Shown piece by piece: positions 15,001 to 15,753 of a stretch of 15,753 nt of DNA. Positions within the stretch are counted from its first letter, which is position 1. Each line of letters opens with the position of its first letter. Origin of the DNA: Candidatus Lindowbacteria bacterium RIFCSPLOWO2_12_FULL_62_27 (GTDB lineage: Bacteria > Lindowbacteria > 2-12-FULL-62-27); the NCBI GenBank assembly GCA_001784175.1, contig MFPR01000025.1, forward strand, positions 1-15,753. The letters run 5' to 3'. Made by a program: the position numbers and the translations under genes. Under the pieces are notes generated by a model. That model ran no database searches. It was not told the DNA's origin and saw only the letters and a program-made list of their open reading frames with translations.

Positions 15001-15753
15001 ACCGCCACCGTATCCGGCGCGGCCGGCGCAGTCGTGTCGGCGCCGGCGCCGGTATCGATCACCGCAAGCCGCCAGGGCGTCCACACGCTCGCCGTGTCGC
15101 TCACCTTCACCTTGATCGCCGCTGAATCGGCCGATCCGAACCAGTTGCGGGTAAGAGTCTGGGCGAGGCCGGCGGCGTTGTAGACGTCATTGACGATGTT
15201 GCCGGAAAGATAATTTTTGGTGACGACATTTCCGATCGAGGCGCCGGAGAACAAGACACCTGTGTCGTTGCCGGAAATGTCGTTCTGCGTGACCACGTTC
15301 GAGTCCGATACCCAGAACCGCAGACCCGTCTGTGTGTTCTGGTGTATCAGATTGTAACGCACGGTATTGGCGTTGGATGTGTCCGCCAACTGGATGCCGA
15401 TTTCCAGATTGAATTGCAAGACGTTGCTTTCCAACACATTATTTCCGGATGCCGACAACACGATGCCGTTGTATGTGTCTGATTTTGCCTCGTTCGATCT
15501 AACAGTGTTGCCGTGGCTCGCCGAGAGCTTGATCCCATCCCCGTTCACGTCGCACGTGTTGCTGTCAATCGTGTTCGTATCCCCGGCGGAAAGATAGATG
15601 CCAACCGTGTCGCTCCACTTCACCGTGTTGGCGGTGATGGAGTTCTTCGAGGCCACATCCAGATGGATACCGTACTGGCGGTTCCATCGCGCGGCGTTGC
15701 CGGTGACCGTGTCGCCTGTCGCCGAATTCGACAACCGGACTCCGGCCTCCCGG
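9027..15753 (-). CDS. Giant FN3 / right-handed beta-helix surface protein (N-terminus outside window)
   Basis: At least 2,241 residues are visible and the frame is open at the right edge, so signal peptide and start are missing. Numbering residues from codon 15734: beta-helix 1 (partial) 1-229; FN3-1 about 230-345; helix 2 346-690; FN3-2 691-805; helix 3 806-1232; FN3-3 1233-1345; helix 4 1346-1702; FN3-4 1703-1815; two beta-rich domains to 2098; and a DUF11-like C-terminal domain. Helices 2-4 start with a DUF1565-like segment (NGSPANPWRSLVKAMQLAT, GDTIFIDAGLYDSF, ITLIGKDSxSTVIDPPG) and continue with rungs of about 23 residues such as NTVSNNTASSNTNYGISL, the PbH1/NosD type. FN3 units start ADTTAPxAPDTVAV and carry GYRVYRSAVKDTSSW and YYYRVTAFDTA. 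It is probably secreted and involved in adhesion or glycan binding; no catalytic residues are apparent. The stop is TGA at 9029-9027. Confidence 0.88.
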   Translation of the reverse strand, partial: REAGVRLSNSATGDTVTGNAARWNRQYGIHLDVASKNSITANTVKWSDTVGIYLSAGDTNTIDSNTCDVNGDGIKLSASHGNTVRSNEAKSDTYNGIVLSASGNNVLESNVLQFNLEIGIQLADTSNANTVRYNLIHQNTQTGLRFWVSDSNVVTQNDISGNDTGVLFSGASIGNVVTKNYLSGNIVNDVYNAAGLAQTLTRNWFGSADSAAIKVKVSDTASVWTPWRLAVIDTGAGADTTAPAAPDTVAVVGAPSDTSIIIEWSAVSTLEEVNGGSAGVAGYRVYRSAVKDTSSWTQVAQVSSSTIRYQDTSVALLTNYYYRVTAFDTATFVNESFYSDSQPYDSAQMQSTVNWYVNDTSTSGDSFTTAVGSDVTGNGSPANPWRSLVKAMQLATAGDTIFIDAGLYDSFVTVNGTETVGVNIDKDSITLIGKDSTSTVIDPPGANTLISLYGIYADTQVGLRITNLGVKDAYNGIYFINVDRSTISNDSAGICGYAGIYLSNGSDTNTVSGNRTDSNAVWGIALNSSSNNTVNNNTVNLNSQYGIELAASSNGNTVSNNTASSNTNYGISLNSSSNNTVSNNTVSSNVLAGIRLASSSNNTVVQNDVRNNTEYQISIALASSSDTVQKNNIVPSGTNPDSGVYNGSTSATNKFTFTRNWWNSTDTARIKQMIFQASNGDSVIWQPFRLGQVDTDAGADTTAPKAPDTVAVLGPSDTIITIAWGESTTQEDSNGGAVGLAGYRIYRSLVKDTSSWLKVADVSSVTTQWTDTAVTLGVNYFYRVTAYDTASPYLNESFYSDSQPFDSAQAVSQVNWYVNDTSISGDVYTGAVGSDTIGLGTISFPFRSIPMAMRFATAGDTIYIDAGLYDSFVRIGATETAGVNITVDSITLVGKDSASTIIDPPGAKTLSGLYGIYADTQVGLRIQNIGVTGAYHGIKLVNVDSSTLTGDSASSNGGYGIFLENGSSGNTLTSNAGSGNTSNGIYLTSSSNNTLTSNTTSGNSSSGVALFASSNNTLISNTSSGNSTYGIYLTSSSNNTLTSNVSSGNSNVGIYLYSSNSNTLTSNRSSGNLSYGFHIDASVSNTLASNTASGNSGVGIYLLASSYNNLTSNTSRNNGTAGFGLTDDGGGSGSSFNVFRQNTADSNAGWGFLIDDGGTPTSTGDTFSKNIGITSPYAAYIDSGVRNATGSRFDFTRNYWMRGGVGTTDSTVIRGMIKGIGADSIAFTPFRLGAVDTTPGADTSAPKAPDTVAIIGAPSDTTIKIEWAAVTLGDEGTAGQGDLGGYRVYRSAVKDTSLWLQVAQVTAPTAQWTDTSVVLGQVYYYRVTAYDTASPYINESFYSDSQPSDTAMAASQVNWYVNDGSIVGDVFAGTTGSDTGGNGSQAFPFRTITKALQFATPGDTVLVDAGLYTETVVINTDNITLIGKDSASTVIDPPGLAAGIYGVYAAARTALVVKNLGVAGADYGIYWSAVTSSRIENDSAGACLSDGIYLEDSDSNTVSNNIANLNSANGITLSYCTGNTVSGNTANSNATNGVNLVGSVNNTVNGNSANSNSSRGIILTTGSTGNRVFSNRTTANAYGISLGLNSTGNLVAHNAANSNTTNGIYVQAANNVVTQNDVMLNTQYQIYLTSAATGAVVEKNNIQPSGGADSGAYVQAPSTGLQTFTRNWWGTANEAAINNRIFQTANADSVLWRPYRLGVVDTAAGADTTAPGVVSLSLDTGVLLKITLTWAVPTLNEETNGVAVGFGGLNIYRLVDAPDTSHWANPANLVKQTAASDTTWTDTNVAVAKTYYYRATSLDSAVFPNESFFSDTKWTMPTEPAGVLDALILGETAPALDVEPGDSVTLRVTDTGVNANPSLAETLTVRVTNLASSEQETVTLAEKDTDDAVFEAVFRFSGNAADSGSGSGRMSAQAGETVQFDYTDPANPTDTERLTLKVGAALELIARQVADTQIRQGETAAVLAFSILNGKPNDNASPTDTATAVQVTRLLGADTHLAGTGFRLWLDNGAKGVFEPAIDTLLDSASATGTGVVTLSIPPAYQAFNPGDTRDFLVSFRAADSAPAGEQLDAKVAAGGVAHVLGGQVPDTDINSAGALTIKGKPSAFVLIAYDSILTPATYDGAAGDTVPGATIMVVIRYDNDGADTAKNMFLSAKIPANSTLAEADTTLVTPHTGATATVTIRDDTGNIVAVNDPAASVVEWTFSTGCGPDNGDTFGVVDAAAADVDAGFVKVKLYIK
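10937..11255 (-). repeat. About 69-bp coding repeats, beta-helix 4
   Basis: Four or five rungs of about 23 residues of the form NTVSxNxANxNxxxGIxL are encoded with a 69-nt period. They are more diverged than those at 12392-12854. Confidence 0.7.
12392..12854 (-). repeat. 69-bp tandem coding repeats, beta-helix 3
   Basis: About seven consecutive 69-bp units encode rungs such as NTLTSNTTSGNSSSGVAL. The word GTGTTGTTGCTCGA (plus strand) recurs at about 12634, 12703 and 12772, exactly 69 bp apart. This is the least diverged rung array in the window and a likely site of slippage or recombination. Confidence 0.85.
13940..14235 (-). repeat. 69-72-bp tandem coding repeats, beta-helix 2
   Basis: Four rungs (NTVSGNRTDSNAVWGIAL, NTVNNNTVNLNSQYGIEL, NTVSNNTASSNTNYGISL, NTVSNNTVSSNVLAGIRL) have a period of 23-24 codons. 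The conserved Asn-Thr-Val turn and GI-x-L strand are typical of right-handed parallel beta-helices. Confidence 0.8.

Larger units (their letters stand above)
10630..15047 (-). repeat. Three large FN3 + beta-helix super-repeats
   Basis: The unit FN3, linker VNWYVND, DUF1565-like start, rung array, TRNWW cap and W-x-PxRL linker is repeated at about 15047-13665, 13664-12040 and 12039-10630. A partial copy precedes it and a lone FN3 follows. The FN3/linker portions at about 11700-11960, 13330-13570 and 14700-14950 are similar at nucleotide level, including the shared plus-strand words GGAGAGGCGGT and GTGTCCGTCCACTGCG in two of them. Confidence 0.75.

Overview
The window is 15.75 kb of GC-rich bacterial DNA, probably from an uncultured or environmental lineage. 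The evidence is a very large secreted parallel beta-helix/fibronectin-III protein, a VGIGT-repeat fibre protein of a kind common in candidate phyla, a multidomain signalling gene and small toxin-antitoxin modules. No rRNA, tRNA or phylogenetic marker is present, so I do not name a phylum. Shine-Dalgarno sequences (AGGAGGT) precede the left-edge minus-strand genes, while three short plus-strand transcription units look leaderless.

Layout, left to right. Positions 1-17 hold the ribosome binding site and start codon of a minus-strand gene that leaves the window. Positions 74-3118 (minus) encode a protein built from about 16 VGIGT/DSLHV repeats. It lacks its signal peptide and N-terminal start, and its 3' end is frameshifted. 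Positions 3119-3476 hold a probable remnant of another minus-strand gene, a GC-rich hairpin and a strong promoter. Positions 3477-4846 (plus) are an AbiEii/AbiEi type IV toxin-antitoxin pair in toxin-first order. Positions 4924-5367 (plus) encode a small exported coiled-coil membrane protein with its own promoter. Positions 5364-8512 (minus) are one broken gene whose parts read, in order, GAF, class III nucleotide cyclase, pseudokinase, alpha-helical (TPR-like) region and F5/8 type C (discoidin) domain. It carries one amber codon and three frame breaks. Positions 8577-8990 (plus) are a HicB/HicA pair transcribed divergently from that gene. Positions 9027-15753 (minus) are the last 2.2 thousand codons of a giant surface protein made of alternating FN3 domains and right-handed beta-helices. 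Its start lies beyond the right edge.

The large minus-strand genes encode envelope or signalling proteins. The small plus-strand genes (two toxin-antitoxin modules and the coiled-coil protein) sit between them as accessory cargo. The most unusual points are the cyclase-pseudokinase-discoidin architecture and a shared promoter geometry at 3442, 4889 and 8542: a -35 beginning TTG, 17 bp, a -10, then exactly 6 nt to ATG. That geometry would place the transcription start on the initiation codon in all three units. The signalling gene is probably a pseudogene in this strain, because a 6.7-kb frame right next to it is uninterrupted. Sequencing or assembly error remains possible for the homopolymer indels.
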